A stretch of 64,000 bases of DNA. Origin: Anthoceros angustus. Taxonomy: Eukaryota; Streptophyta; Anthocerotopsida; Anthocerotales; Anthocerotaceae. Below the pieces are notes generated by a model. It had not been told where the DNA came from, searched no databases, and worked only from the letters and a program-made list of their open reading frames with translations. Location of the stretch: positions 62,001 to 126,000 of the forward strand of contig VJWM01000108.1 of the NCBI GenBank assembly GCA_010909165.1, read 5' to 3'. How positions within the stretch are numbered: the first letter of the stretch is position 1; every line of letters begins with the position of its first letter. Below are positions 10,131-22,559 of the stretch, piece by piece. Position numbers and translations under genes: made by a program.

Positions 10131-12535
10131 ATCATGGAAAGAGTGAAACAACATGTAATTTGTGTCGATCCATCTTCACATCATGCTTTCCTTTGTGGAA
10201 TCCTCTTGGCACATCCATAACCAGCAATGTATACTTCCTCTTCCTTAGAAATCCTCGCATCCAACACATCTCTTGCAACCACTTGGTATTTAACAATAAA
10301 ACTCGTTGTACGGTAAATGCTGTAGGCCTTCCTCCATGTCCATGTCGGAGGCCTCTGTTCGTTCTCCGGACCTTTCCATGTGTGCACTTCAAGTATGAAA
10401 GCACGGAAGTCTTGGCGTTCTTGGATCTTCTACATCTTTCACTTGCTACACACAGCCTGAGTTAGGTGGTTAGTGCACAACAAGCTTGAAAAGATCGCGG
10501 GCGGCATGCGGCGCCCTCCCTACTTCCTTATAAAGCCTCAATTCCAACATGAGGAATGGGAGGCGGCATCTCGCCCTCCCTACTTCACCGTAATAAAGAG
10601 ATATACCTTCCCATCGAGCTGTTTGAAACCTTGCAATGACATCGTCCGAAGAGTGCATAGGGTATTCCTGCACCATGTCGAAAGAGTCGCATCCTAAATG
10701 CTTTGCCATAGCCACTTGTATGACATGAAGTTTCTTCCAGAGTGAGCTCCTTGACATACCATTGAGGTCAAGCAATCAAAACCTTTTCCGTCTGCTTGAT
10801 GAGCATTTTTGTCGGTCTACTGGTGGAATTCCTTGAAGCCATGGTTTCCCTGCATCTCTTCGGCTTCAACGCTTCTTCACCTCCTCTCTCAACTTTGCGT
10901 TTGCCCTCTTCTTCTGGTGCTGCAACATGTTTGGCTTGTTAAGCTCCATCGCCTCCCACTTTGAAAGATATATTGTCATTTCTCCAAACCTTTCCCTCCG
11001 GTTTCGCAATGCATAGGATATGTGTCCTGTTGTCCACTTTGTTACGCTTATCTTCATCTTCCGGCCTTCGTCATCCTCGATCGCCCTAACACCTTCTTCA
11101 TTCCTCATCACTCCGTCACGCTTTGCTATCTGCGGTTCATCTCGAGGTATATCGACACCTTTCGATAAAGTTCATCTTCTTCCTTTTGTCGACATTGTGT
11201 TGTGGTGGGTTGCCAATACGCATCTCTTGAAGAGTAAGCCCACGATAAACATGAGCCTCCATCCATTGGAACCTTGCTTTCCACGGAAATGTCACCAAGT
11301 TGCTTCATAGCGGCGTATGTGTGATTGCCTCCGGCCTCCCATAATATATTTTTTGCCACGAACTTACGTCCAATCAAGTTTTTCGATATCCTGCGATCGG
11401 ATGGGTCAATCATACATAGTAGTGGCGAACACCTTCTTCAATCCGACCTTCGAGATGACTCGAGCTAAATAGTTGTCCATGCCTCATCTACTTGCGAATC
11501 GAGCATGGAGTGAGGAGCGAAGCTCAAATTCTCCAGCTTCACAAGATCTCGAGCACTACCTTCTTAGCCGGCGATTCCGGACTTTTTGCAAGTAATCCTC
11601 GTCCATCATTGAGGCCTCGGTCTTTCTCCATCAGTTAACACATGCAATGTTGGAATATCACGCTCGAAGCCACAGCAGCGTCGACTTTTCCCGCTTGAAC
11701 CCTCGGTGTCCATGCTTTGAGATCTATTTCCACCCCAGCCGAGGGTTATACTCGTTCGCTTACTCTTCAACCACGATGCCACTTTGTCACGAAGAATGCG
11801 GAGTGCCTTCACGGGCGCGGCGTCCCTCCTCATCGACTGCGCGCACCTTCCGGGCGCGGCATCACCCCTCCTCATCGACTGCACCTTCACGGGCGGCGGC
11901 ATGCGGCCTCCCACCACATGTGCACCTTCACGGGCGCATGCAGCGTCTTCTCGGGGTGCCTTCACGGGCGGCATGCACCCCGTCTTCATCGATCGGTGCA
12001 CCTTCACGGGCGCGGCATGCGCCTCCTCATCACCTTGGGACCTTCACGGGCGCGGCATGCGCGCCTCCTCATCAACAGTCTCGGCCCGGTGCCGCCGTCG
12101 GACGGTGGGCGCGGCATGCGGCGCCCAATCGCAGCACCATCACGGGCCGGCATCGCCACCATCTGCACTCATCTGCTGCGAATATTGTCCGTCCCAGTCT
12201 TCTCTTTTCTTGGGATGGAGGCTTGGGGTTCAGGCTCATGTCAAATCTCTGGCGGGAATGGGGACTCGCCCATGGTGCTTTCAGTCGGCGTCCTTGGGAA
12301 TGCTCTGGAGGGCCTGCATCCGCCCTTCTCCTGCACTTTGCTCGTAACATATAGCATGGCACGAATACTTTCCCTCTCCTCCTCGCCCTTCTCGCGGTCC
12401 TCCTCCTCTTGGATGCCTCCACATCGTGGCCAGGATTTCGAGGATAGGCCCATCCTCCTCATCGGAAGGACCGAACTCCACCTCGTCATCCTCAAAATCC
12501 AAAGCAAAGTGGAAGTCACGTGTTCTCCATGACAT
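9483..12535 (-). pseudogene. Degenerate minus-strand protein, middle part with methyltransferase motif IV
   Basis: Pieces of one protein can be followed in shifting frames from ATG at 12,535 leftward. The first piece is acidic and includes LDFEDDEVEFGPSDEEDG. Next come a charged stretch near 10.87-11.41 kb (QHQKKRANAKLREEV), then MDVPRGF near 10.2 kb, then KMDRHKLHVVSLF and WSPLCGTKPICI near 10.0-10.2 kb. DVPRGF resembles the D-P-P-Y/D-V-P catalytic motif IV of beta-class amino-methyltransferases. The matching SAM motif is deleted in this unit. A GC-rich minisatellite interrupts it at 11.8-12.13 kb. It reads as an eroded mobile-element ORF, though an eroded host gene is possible. Confidence 0.5.
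11800..12130. repeat. GC-rich degenerate minisatellite
   Basis: About eight imperfect units repeat the phrase 'CCTTCACGGGCGCGGCATGC' followed by 'CTCCTCATC'-type text, spaced roughly 30-50 bases. Several units carry GCATGC and CGGCGCC cores. The array interrupts the degenerate minus-strand ORF. Confidence 0.75.
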
Positions 12536-12779
12536 TTCCCCGGTGACTCACAATTGAGTTCGTGATGGCTTCACACAAACATCAGAAAGATTTTAATGAG
12601 CAAACAAACATCCACGATATTAGAATGTAGCTCACATACGAACGCATAAACATTCGCAACCACATGAAAATGTATCCTTACATTACATCCCAAAGCCTCC
12701 GGAAAGTATAAGGCAGTTGTTTTGGCTCACACTTCTTTACATGCAAGCATGCTAGTTTCAACACAAAACAGTGTAATCA

Positions 12780-13573
12780 TCTCTAATGATGCCTCAAATT
12801 CATACTGGCCGTGATGTGCAAAGAAGTCGGACTTGAGGATCTCCTGCATCCATAGTTGCCCACAAAACCCAACTGCTCTTTGGTTTGCGAGCGCCGTTAT
12901 ACCCAAAATCCGAGCTTGACATAGGAGTCCACACTACATTGTCTTCATCCGGCTCTTGATTTGTGTCAAAATCCAATCTTGCTCGAGCACACCTGTGTTT
13001 GTGTGCCTCCCTGCTCTCGACATCGTGTAGGGGGATGGGTTTGGAGTCTGGAACTCACAGGCGTCTTTGGATATACCCTTCTCCACACGCCCGCCCGTTG
13101 CTTTGGTTGTGCTTGCCTTTGCTGCCCGACACGCCTTTGTTCCTCCTCTCCCGCTCCCCAACAAGATGCTCCTCCGGTGCAATGATTGGCTTCCACAGGC
13201 CGGCACCAATCTTGGATCTTCTGACAACCATCATCCTTTCTTTCCTTTCTTACGCCTTGGGCTTCTCGATGGGCACCATGTGGCGGTCCAATGTCCGAGT
13301 CCTTTTTGCTTCCGCTCGCCATGTCCTGCGCCCAACAACCATCATCAAATCCGGAACGAGGACCAAATCCACTTTGGGAAGAAAATACACCTCTCCGTCG
13401 ATGACACGTCCAGAAAACGTTGGGGAGCTTGCGGCGATGGCGTCCTCGCGAGAATTCGATCGCCGCCGTTGTGCCTCAAACACCAAATGTTCCGCAGCGG
13501 ACAGCCTCCGTTCGCCGTTGTCTGCCGGTGCGTATTCACATAACTCGGGCTTGGGCGGGAGGGCGGCTCTCAT
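12780..13573 (-). pseudogene. N-terminal ORF region of the methyltransferase-complex protein
   Basis: From ATG at 13,573 the minus strand encodes a proline/arginine-rich segment that includes SGRVIDGEVYFLPKVDLVLV. In adjoining frames near 12.85-12.97 kb it continues as TNQEPDEDNVVWTPM and SSWVLWATMDAG. The balanced composition suggests real ancestral coding. No domain is recognised. Its link to the methyltransferase segments is inferred from strand, order and proximity. The noncoding stretch 12,536-12,780 could be an intron. Confidence 0.4.
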
Positions 13574-13756
13574 TAAACCCTAATTGGGGCGCACCTTAAG
13601 AAACCCGCGTTCATCACGCAGTCACCCTAATGATCCGGTAGTTTTTGAATAAATGAAGCGGTCTCGTACCATGCGGCATTGCTTTTTGCCGTCATTGGTT
13701 ACAGCAAACACATTGGGGCGTAAGCGTATCGTAGGATTCTCAAAATCACTCATTTC
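13574..13756. promoter_or_regulatory. Spacer between divergent degenerate ORF blocks
   Basis: The minus-strand block begins at 13,573 and a plus-strand block of broken frames begins about 13,757, so this spacer of about 180 bp is where a divergent promoter would lie. No clear TATA box is visible. This is positional inference only. Confidence 0.2.
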
Positions 13757-16700
13757 CTATTTTAACGACCTTGAGCTCTTTTGATGGCGGGGATGAAACA
13801 AGAGCCGAAGCTCGGTGGAGTCTGTGGAGGCGATTGGGCCGGCGACCTTCCGAGCTACAACATCGCAACCATCTTTGCAGGCCACGCACTCAAGAGGCGG
13901 TAGGTAATGCTTTTTGTTGTTGCTTGGTGAGCATTTATCGCCTAGCTTGCGTTCAATTGGCATTCAAAATGAACATGTTGAGTCTGGAGATGAAGTGCGG
14001 GAAGGAGATGATGCTTAGAGTTCATGAGTGCTTGATTCCACTTTTCGAAGAGAGGCTAGCAGTGGCACCACGGAATGGGCGGCTGTTCATCTTCCTTCCA
14101 TGACCCGAGTAGGGATTCACATTCATTGTTGTGACATCTGTGAGAAGGTCTCTGCTAATTTGTTGGTCAATGTTATGTCATGTGTTCCGATCTGTAATGC
14201 TATGTTGTGCTTGGTGCAAGTCCAGGGTGGCGAAGGACTCACGAGCATTCCCGTATGCCCTGTACCCCAACTTCAAGGAACTTGAACATGTACCATGCAA
14301 AAAGTCACAGTGCGAGGAGGATCGCCGTGGCAGACAAGAAGGAGAGATCGCGCGGGATTGTTCAACCGTGTGGCGGTGGACATGGGGAGCTCCCAATGGA
14401 GAGGATGATGTATTTGAGACACCTCCACGAATTACGAGGAGTGGGTGGCAATGCCATCACATACCATCCCAAGCCTATTTGCGAGACATTACAACCTAGC
14501 GTGATGCGGGTTTTGTGTTGAGCGGGGCGGCGTTTCGCTTAAGAAGAGCGAGGAGATCTGCGGGGAAGATTTCGCAAACCTTGTTGCAACAAACTATGCA
14601 TCCCCAAGTTTCTGAAGAAGCTTTCCAAACAGCAGTGAGTTCTTGAGGATGGGGGCCGGGAGCAGAGACCTTCTGCATCTCTTGCGTCCTAATTTCCGAG
14701 GCCAAAACAAGAGACAAGGTTTATACTCACCTCATGGGGAGTTCCAATGCAATCTTTGTTTAAAGGCCTTGAATATCTATGCATAGGATCGGCAAGGTAC
14801 GAGGAGTTGAAGCATAGGGTCCTTGTAGATGCACCTTGGGATGCGAACAAGGCTAGCCCTCGTGTGCAATCCTCCCATGCTTTGGGTGCAATTGCTGGAT
14901 GGACTCCACTTTCCTCCACTTAGCGGAGCGGTTGCGAATGTGGAGGTAACCTACCGACACTTTCACGACTCGAGTTGTGGACCAGTACAAGATTGGAATG
15001 GAGCGAAGGACTACGGTTTGTTTCATGCATACTTCTTGCGGTTGTGGGCTCGAATTTCAAGCGTGTTAAGATACCAAAGTCCAACAGTTCTCAACTTGTT
15101 ATTATGCGCTGTGAGGTTGAAGTGCAACATACGGCACCGATGTCGGAAGTGACCAAGGTAGGCCCCTCCTCCGGTAATTGGTTTTCTCGAGTTGTTGACA
15201 ATGAGTGCGGAAAAGATGGAGTTTGTGGGATGGACTGCATGGCGCAATGGCGGCGAGATCGCGGAGATGGTCTGTGCCGGATGGCACAGCAACATGACCG
15301 TGATGCTCCTCGCATGGCTTGGGCATGCTGCAGGTGCTCCATGCTTCAAGGCGCGCGTGCGAGCATGCGGCGCCCATCGCCCTCGGGCGATATGGCGTCA
15401 TGCGGCGCCCGCCGTCATCGCATGCGCCATGCCGGCGCCATCGCCATCTTCGAGGCATAGAGGCGGCATGAGGCGCTAACTCGGCATGCTTGCGTGGGCG
15501 CGGCATGCCCATGCAGGCTGCCACAAGCAAGGCGATGGCATGCCTCGCGCATGCTCACATTCTTAGCCGGGCTCTAAAGTAAGGCGGAGGGTCATCATGC
15601 CCCACAATGTCTGTATGGTAGCGCCGGCATCTGCGCCCGTCTGTGAAGAGGGGCATGGGCGCGGCATGCGTCGCCCCATCTTGAAGCATCATATGCGGAC
15701 GCCCAGCGTATCTGATTCTCGTCACCCGGCACATTCGGTATCTCCCATGTGGAATGGTGCCAGCGGTGGAAAAGCAAGCCGCATAAGTGCGGCATGCTAC
15801 GCATGAACGCGGCCGCCGCCCATGTTTAGTATATATCTGGCGTTCGATCTCTATTCAATGTCATTTACAGTTTGGATTTTGCAGATTGGCATGATATAAC
15901 ATTCGATTGGTCCAATCATCGATAGCTTCTTTTGGTATATTTCATGGTTGGCCATATCTCACCGTATTGTTGATGCGAGCTTGTACCAAGAGGCGAACAA
16001 GCATCGTGTATCGATTGATGGAGGAAAGGAAGAAGTTGACCAAGCATCGCTCAAAATCTTACAAGGAGCCTCATAAATATATGTTGTTATCAATCGGTAT
16101 GGACCAAGAAAACTTCACTCCCACATATTTTGAGGTGGCCCAAGGACTTGAAGAGGAGAGTCGAATCACGGTACATGTGGTGGGCTGCATGATACATAAC
16201 TACACATTCAAAGCGGGCCTATGCATTATGCAAATTTAGCAAATGATGCAAACGACAATAACCATTATCCAGATGTTATACATACCTATACTTCCCAAGG
16301 TGTTATATCTAGTTGGACAACACATGTAGGGAGAACAAGAACCAGCTTTTATTTGCGTATTTGAACATGCTTGTGGAACTCGGGACGTTTGAGAAAGTGA
16401 AGGTTGGTTTCCTTCTTGTCGGGCATACACGACCGTAGATCAAATGTTCTCTTGTTTCTCCAAGCATTTAAAGCATAAAGAGGCGGTCCTTACCTACCAA
16501 GAAATTTTGAGGGAGTCATTCACGCCAAATCCGAGGTAATTGTGTTGAGAGGTTGCCGACTTAGGTCATTCGTGTGGCCTATAGGAGCGAGGATTGACGC
16601 GGAAATACACAGTGCGGAAGTTGAACAACCTATCATTTCAACACAGTTCAAAATCACGGAAGAAAGAAGTCGGCGGAAAATAGTCATTGAAGTAAGCGAT

Positions 16701-17600
16701 TACTCTACCTCCATTGTGGGAATCAAGATGGGCTGGAGTTTTGTCTCATGTTCGACGTCATCGGCCCGACTCCTTGGCACTCGGGCAAAAGACAAAAGGG
16801 AAGTGAGGCGGTCTTACCGCGTGAAGGCGTGGATCACTTGAAGAAAGGATTGATAAAGCTACCAACTTATTTGACTCTGCGGAGGAAGAATGGTGGGATT
16901 TGGAATGATCAAGTTGAAATATTGTACATTGGACTTGTCTGCATAACCCAGAGATGGTACGACGAGGCGTGAGCACACGTTCCTCCAATGCGAATCTGGA
17001 TGAAGCGGATTGGATGAGGCTTTGTTGCGAAATACCACAAAGGGCCATGTACAGGGGCCTATCAAAGTATCGAATGCCGGAGGAGGAAATGGAGAGGATG
17101 AATGGCAATATCACGGAGATAGAAAGGAATGTTCATTGTGGCGTGTGAAGACACATAACAGCGTTACGGGTAGCGAAGGTTCTTAATGTCCATCTCGCAC
17201 CCAGAACCCTATATACTTGTGCCTTTGGTGTGAGCGGACCACCGATGCTTACGAGGGCAAATATGTTGGGAGTATTCTTGAGGAGTGGAATGAAGAGCCA
17301 CTGCGAAAAGCGAGGAAAGAGCAAAGACCTCCAAACATCCAAAAATGTTTGTCAGAAAACCGTTATAGTATACTATGGTTTTAAACTAACTTCCGAAACA
17401 CATGCACGGATAAAAAGCTATAAAGGCGAGTGCTCTCCGAATGCACCTCCAATGCACTTCCAATGAGGCGATGGAAGTGACAATGATGGTAATAGCGTCA
17501 TTGAAGGAGGGTGAGGTCTCGATTCGAGGGAGAGTAATGTCATTAGTTTTGGATTTGGGAATAAGTGTGGAACAACTCCGCACCTAGTTTCATGATAACA
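13757..17600 (+). pseudogene. Eroded plus-strand coding block of unknown family
   Basis: Several short plus-strand frames look like remnants of coding sequence. Examples are KKLTKHRSKSYKEPHKYM (about 16.03-16.08 kb), LFDSAEEEWWDL (about 16.87-16.91 kb), YRGLSKYRMPEEEMERM (about 17.05-17.10 kb) and YVGSILEEWNEEPLRKA (about 17.26-17.32 kb). They fall in different frames with stops between them. I cannot assign a transposase family and see no DDE triad. The block faces away from the methyltransferase-like block, as two ORFs of one element might. Confidence 0.3.
15340..15800. repeat. GCATGC/GGCGCC-rich low-complexity patch
   Basis: The patch is dense in GCATGC and CGGCGCC words, for example near 15,363-15,375 and 15,396-15,405. 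It resembles the array at 11.8-12.13 kb and isolated insertions at about 10,497 and 17,926. It breaks the otherwise AT-richer plus-strand block. Confidence 0.6.
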
Positions 17601-17764
17601 TGACTGGATTATAGTTTCATGATAACATGCGCGACAATATATTACTTTCGCTTGAAATCTTTTGTTAAGACAAGCGTGTGACATCATGCGGCATTGAGTT
17701 CCTTCCAAACCTAGCCTGGACATACTTAGTCGGACGGTACCATCCGGCATGTATGGTTGCCTTT

Positions 17765-18166
17765 CACTAGTGAAAACCCCTTCGTATATAGCGCATTTAG
17801 GCGTTGGTGAGCATTATTTGCCATTGTTTCACAATCCACCAGTGCATGTAATCATGATCCACTTATGGTATCAATGTTGATGTACATGATCCAACTCCAC
17901 TGGTAGGCATTAGGTTGGGCGGTGGCGGCATGCGGCGCCACCCTCTAACAGCGTTCAGCGTTACAACATTATTTCAAAGACCAAGGCGGATGGCACTCCT
18001 TAGTTCGAGAATATGATTTCAAACACGGTCATCGCTCTTGTTTCACAATGATTGGAATGAATGGCACGGAAAATCACGGAGGCAAGTATTTTGCACCCAT
18101 AAGGATGGGGAGCCCACGGTATTATTCCTCGTAAGTCGCATCTTTGCAACCACCGTTCTACTAGTG
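17765..18166. mobile_element. Possible nonautonomous CACTA-like element
   Basis: The left end reads CACTAGTGAAAACC and the right end reads GTTCTACTAGTG. Their reverse complements share CACTAGT and a following A-rich run, as expected for short CACTA-type inverted termini. I find no convincing 3-bp target duplication (TTT on the left, TGC on the right), so the call is tentative. The 402-bp interior has no ORF and contains one GGCATGCGGCGCC insertion. Confidence 0.3.
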
Positions 18167-18339
18167 TGCGGTGGAAAGGAAGATGCCATGACTATGAGTT
18201 AAACCCGTTTTCAATGCAATTTGGCAATTACATCCCAAAAGGGTATTCACAACCATCAAAACACCCTTCGGTTTAAATACCCTCGGAGCGCTTGGTGTAT
18301 ATTCGACGCTTCAAATATTATGCCTTTTTCTAGTCCGTT

Positions 18340-21300
18340 CCTCTCACCACTCACACTACCCTCGCCGTCCTTGGAGGAAATCGCGGTGGCTGCCAGTCGG
18401 TCCTCCTCCGCTCTGCGGGCCTGTCGTCCCGCCCTCCGGAGTTCCTCCGGCTCACAGCGTTCGGTCAGGTCCAACGTGGGGCGGCTGCTGATGATGCAAG
18501 GGTCCCCGGGCGCTATTCCTGCACACCACAACACGTTAGGGTCCGTCACCAAGACCTTGATCGGTCTCTCCGGTCTTGTCGGCCTGCTTTCGATGACTAA
18601 GGACTCGCGTTGAGAGCACCAAGGGGCTGCAGAAGACCGGCATCAACACCAAGAAAAGATGATTTACCGGGCTGACCTCTTATACTCGCGAAGGTCGGCG
18701 TCTTTATTACCTCTATTACGGTGAGGGCCATTCGGTCTTCATCGGCCTATTATTCTCCCTATTCCTCATATCTCCGCCGTCGGTGGTGGGATAGATTGAT
18801 CTTGGCACGGCTGGCCGAGCCGTATTTTGCAGGCGCAGTGGATGATCGCGGTAGACCCCTTCCTCTTCGGGGTGCAGCCATTGCGCTACGTGGCGACAAC
18901 AGCGATCACCACTAAGTCCTCCTCCCCTCGGGCTCTCTTATCTCTGGCGGGCCCTGCGCCCAGGGCCCTCAAGGCCAGATCTGGGGCTGGTGATTGGTGG
19001 CTCTCCCCCACTCCACAGTGGACCTCGGGACCCAGTCTCGACTCGAGTCTGGACCTCTAGGTCCGTCTTCCCTCGGGGTCAGGTCCCACATGTGTCCTTC
19101 TTTTGGGTTCGGGACCTCGGGGTCCGGACCTCTGAGGTCCGGTCTTGGACCCAACCCTTCCCACAGGTCGGACCTCGGGGTCCGGTCTCAGAGTCTGGAT
19201 CTCTAAGTCCACACACTTGAGGTCGGACTTGAGGCCGACCTTTCAGAGTTCGGACAAAGTCCGGACCCAGCTCTGGTTACTCCTCACGGGCGATCACAGG
19301 CTCATCCAGCCCTCCCTTGGTTCCCGAGTGCCAGTTGCGCCTTTCACGGCCTCCCGGTCCTCCTCCCTTCCTTGAGTCCGGGGTGCAGTGCTTACCTCGA
19401 TATAGTGACCCTTCCTCCGACTCCTCCGCCTCTCCCACCTGGCTAACTCTTGCCGTCATCAAGCAGCGCTCCTAGGGTCCCGTGGCTGCTTGTTGTCCCA
19501 GATCCTTCCTCCCTCGCTCCTCCTTGAGCCCTTGGAGTCCGCCCTCTGCCTGGGGTGGCGCGGGACCTCAGAGCCTTGAGGAAACTCTGCGTGGTAGTAG
19601 GCAAAAGATGAATCGACTTGTTGAATCGCCTCCTCCACATGAGCCGGAGCACCGGTACTCCCTCCTCCGGAGGTGCTCGGTGGGCATGTTGTCAAGCCTC
19701 TTGGCCCGTCTCCGTGGCCAAGCTTGCCATGGCAGGCGGACTCCCTTGATGCCGTCAGGCGGCCTCCGTCACCTCTGCGGCCTTGGCTGCTTTTCGGCCT
19801 CCTCCTCCGTCGTCGTTCCGGCTCTGCCGGTTTGCGGGCCATGGTGAGCTCCCCTCTGCTTCTTTATGGACGGCGGCTGCTTCTCCTCCAGTGCTTTCTT
19901 CCCTCCGTTTATCCTTTCCGGTCACCACTTCCTTCTCCGGGCGGGCGGTATCCCGTCGACTCACGGCTTCCTCCACCTCTGCTGCGGCTCGCGGCGTCGA
20001 ACTCCTTGCCGTCGCTATTCTCCTCCGTCTTCAAGCGGGCCCAGGCGCTCTATCTCACTCGAAGTCTTGGATTCTCTGGGTGAGAACCCCTAACTTTCCG
20101 TCGTCTTGGAGTTGCGGCTCAAAGTATCCTTCTTCCTCCGGCTCACCGCCGCCTTCTACCTCCTGTTTGCACCACAGGGTCCCCTATCTCCCGAGTCTTG
20201 ACCTCCAGCGCCTCCTCACGGCTCGGCCTGCTTGCTCAGCTCTTTCGGCCTTGAGGTTGGCAGCTACCCGGCCGTCTCCTCCACGGTTCGATCACGTCGA
20301 GATAGTGATCGACTGCGGCTTCCGCTTCCGCCGCCTTCACACGAGCCTCGTGAGCTTGCTAGTCGATCGGGCCGCCTCGGCCGGTCGCGAGCCTTCTCCG
20401 CTCTCGGCCTCCTCTCCTGCGCTCCTCTCAGCTGCGAGGTCTTGGCCGTGCTTGGGCCTCCTGCGCATGCCTCGGTGCTCACCCGGTGAAGAAACTTGTC
20501 GATCTTCTTGCCGTCCGGACCTCACGCTCCGCCTCGGCTTCCTTCCTCGATCGGCGGCTTCCGCTTCTCCTGCGCCTCTGGGCCGCCACACAGCCTTGAG
20601 CACCATCCTCGTGGCCTCCACCTCCTTGGGTCTTCTCCGTCCATGAGACCCCAGACATACCGTCCATAATGATGGCAGGCTCCCGCCGTGTCTCTTCCGG
20701 CCCGGCTGAGGAGATGCGGGAAGTCCGTTGTGGGCGGGCATCTCGTCCGTCAGGACCTCCATACCCTTGATCCGGGCGAGTCGGGGCAGGCTCTCGGACC
20801 TAATCGGGACCCTTAGGTCCTGGTCAGTCGAGCCTCACCTTCTTGGCCCTCTTGGCCCAATTCCTTCGCCTCTTTCTCCACAGGGGCTCGGAGGGTGAGG
20901 GGTTCGGGAGGCGGCCCTCTTGCCTCTCCCGGTCGGAGGCAGGACCCGGCTCGGGTGGGGCTGCTGCGATGGCCTCCCGCTCCTTGGGCGGCGTCCCTTT
21001 CCGCCCTTCTCACTGCCTCCTCAGCCTCCTTGCCACTCCGTTGGCGAGGCAAAACCTGGCGCCGTCCGGTGCTGCGTTGGCCGGGTGGCAAATCTTCCGC
21101 CTCTTGGTCCCCGGCAAGTCCGTCGGGGCTCGGTGCCGTCGTGGTGGCGGTAGTCTGTCATGGAGCCGCCGACTCATACAGGGCCTCCTCCTGCTGCGTC
21201 TTGCTCCGGTGGGGGCACCAAGAGAAGGAAGCGGGGATATCTTCCCACGCTTCCCTAGGTGGTGGTCGTTCAGAGCGTATGGAGTCAGGAATCCTCGATC

Positions 21301-21960
21301 GTCTCCTCCGGACCCGTTTGGTCTTAGGGGTCGGGCCTCCTCCTCAGCGCCTTTGCGCTCACTTCGGTAGGGGCCGGCCCTTCCGGGCGCCGCTCTTCTT
21401 CCCCTCCTTGAGGAGGTTGTAGTGTCCCCACACATGGATCGAATGTAGGTATAGTCACGATGGAGGTGGCTTCTCCTTTCGACATGAGCCTCTGGCGAGC
21501 AGGCGAAGATGATCCTCCCGGTCGGCCCTCTTGCCCATTGCGGCGCGGGCAGGAACCAATAAATTGTCACCAAGGTGATCTACCTTGGTGGCGAGTTCAG
21601 TGGACAATGATCACGGCCCTTGCTCTCACCCTCTGTCCAACAAATCGACATCGACCCGTTGGTTGTTATTTGCGCTTGACATTCGCCTTTCCTCTATCTT
21701 TCCTCTTGCCTTGAGGGGCTCGGGACTCATGATTTCTTCTGGGCGGTTGTGGCGCCCTCCCGGGATATCAAGGTCCACCTCCTGGGATCCTCAGGAGGTT
21801 CTTGGATCGGACCCTTGTTGGCCTTGCTAATTCCATCCTAACAAGTGCGATCTTGTCAAGCGTCCACACCTCCTAAAGGCGTCGGTGCCATTTCTCCACC
21901 GGGTCCTCTTGCCTCACCAACGAGGGGTTGAAGTCGGGATATCTCTTGGTGACAATGTTA
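18340..21960. mobile_element. R3 long GC-rich repeat, copy 2, with minus-strand gag-like remnants
   Basis: Colinear with 3.3-4.86 kb in the same orientation but longer. The left part (18.34-18.72 kb) matches 3.31-3.75 kb. The subrepeat array at about 19.02-19.27 kb matches 4.07-4.19 kb. From 19.4 to 21.4 kb the minus strand encodes Arg/Glu/Ser-rich frames (for example HVEEAIQQVDSSFAYYHAEF near 19.6 kb) that resemble retroelement gag or linker protein. The extreme GC content also leaves spurious long plus-strand frames. No protease, reverse transcriptase or integrase motif was found. Confidence 0.5.
19020..19270. repeat. Short direct subrepeats based on GGACCTC/GGGGTCCGG
   Basis: Several imperfect units of about 30-45 bases contain GGACCTCGGGGTCCGG or close variants. 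Each unit holds a small inverted pair (GGACCTC/GAGGTCC). A shorter version of the array is present in R3 copy 1 near 4.07-4.19 kb. Confidence 0.65.
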
Positions 21961-22555
21961 GCTCCACGAGAACTGCTCCCACACCTCGATAACGGCCTTC
22001 TTGGTCCCATTAGATCTAATGACTTGTAGGCCAACAACAAAAGTAATTCTTTCTTCAACTAAAATCATAAGCAACAAACGTGGTGTCATATTGGGCGAAG
22101 TTTCTTCTCATAGTATGAAATTGAGAATATGCTTCAGGTCTTCTTTGCTTGGTCACAGACTCCATCTCCCTTACCACCCATCACTTAGCCACATGACGAT
22201 GGATTTCCGACCGGCCTCTGAGCACCACGTTAGTTGTCCTAGGGGTGAATGAAAGAATCTCTAATTTAAGATATATTTTTGGGCTATAATTAAATATCTG
22301 AAATGAATTGGTTGTAAGAGGTTGTAACCACTCCAACCAAACATGTAGATTCAGTTCTCATAAGGGGGTATGCTAACCAGGGCAGTGGTCAGGAAGCCCT
22401 GGATAATTACTATTTGCTTGAATTAATAATTTTTTTAGTTTTGAATCCCGATCAGATGCTACATAAAGCACAGACGCATGGTAACATCACATCTCTTGCT
22501 AATGTAGATTCATTGCATTTTTAGAACGGTAGGAAAATGTTAGTCCTCACTAAAA
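21960..22555. other. Intergenic sequence, no gene seen
   Basis: The GC-rich repeat gives way to AT-richer sequence here. I see no ORF with coding character and no RNA gene. Confidence 0.5.
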
Positions 22556-22559
22556 TGGG

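Noticed and set aside
19783-21422. Plus-strand frames of 175-287 codons in R3 copy 2
   Set aside because: Low-complexity Ser/Arg/Pro/Leu content in a GC-rich repeat. The minus strand looks more coding-like there.
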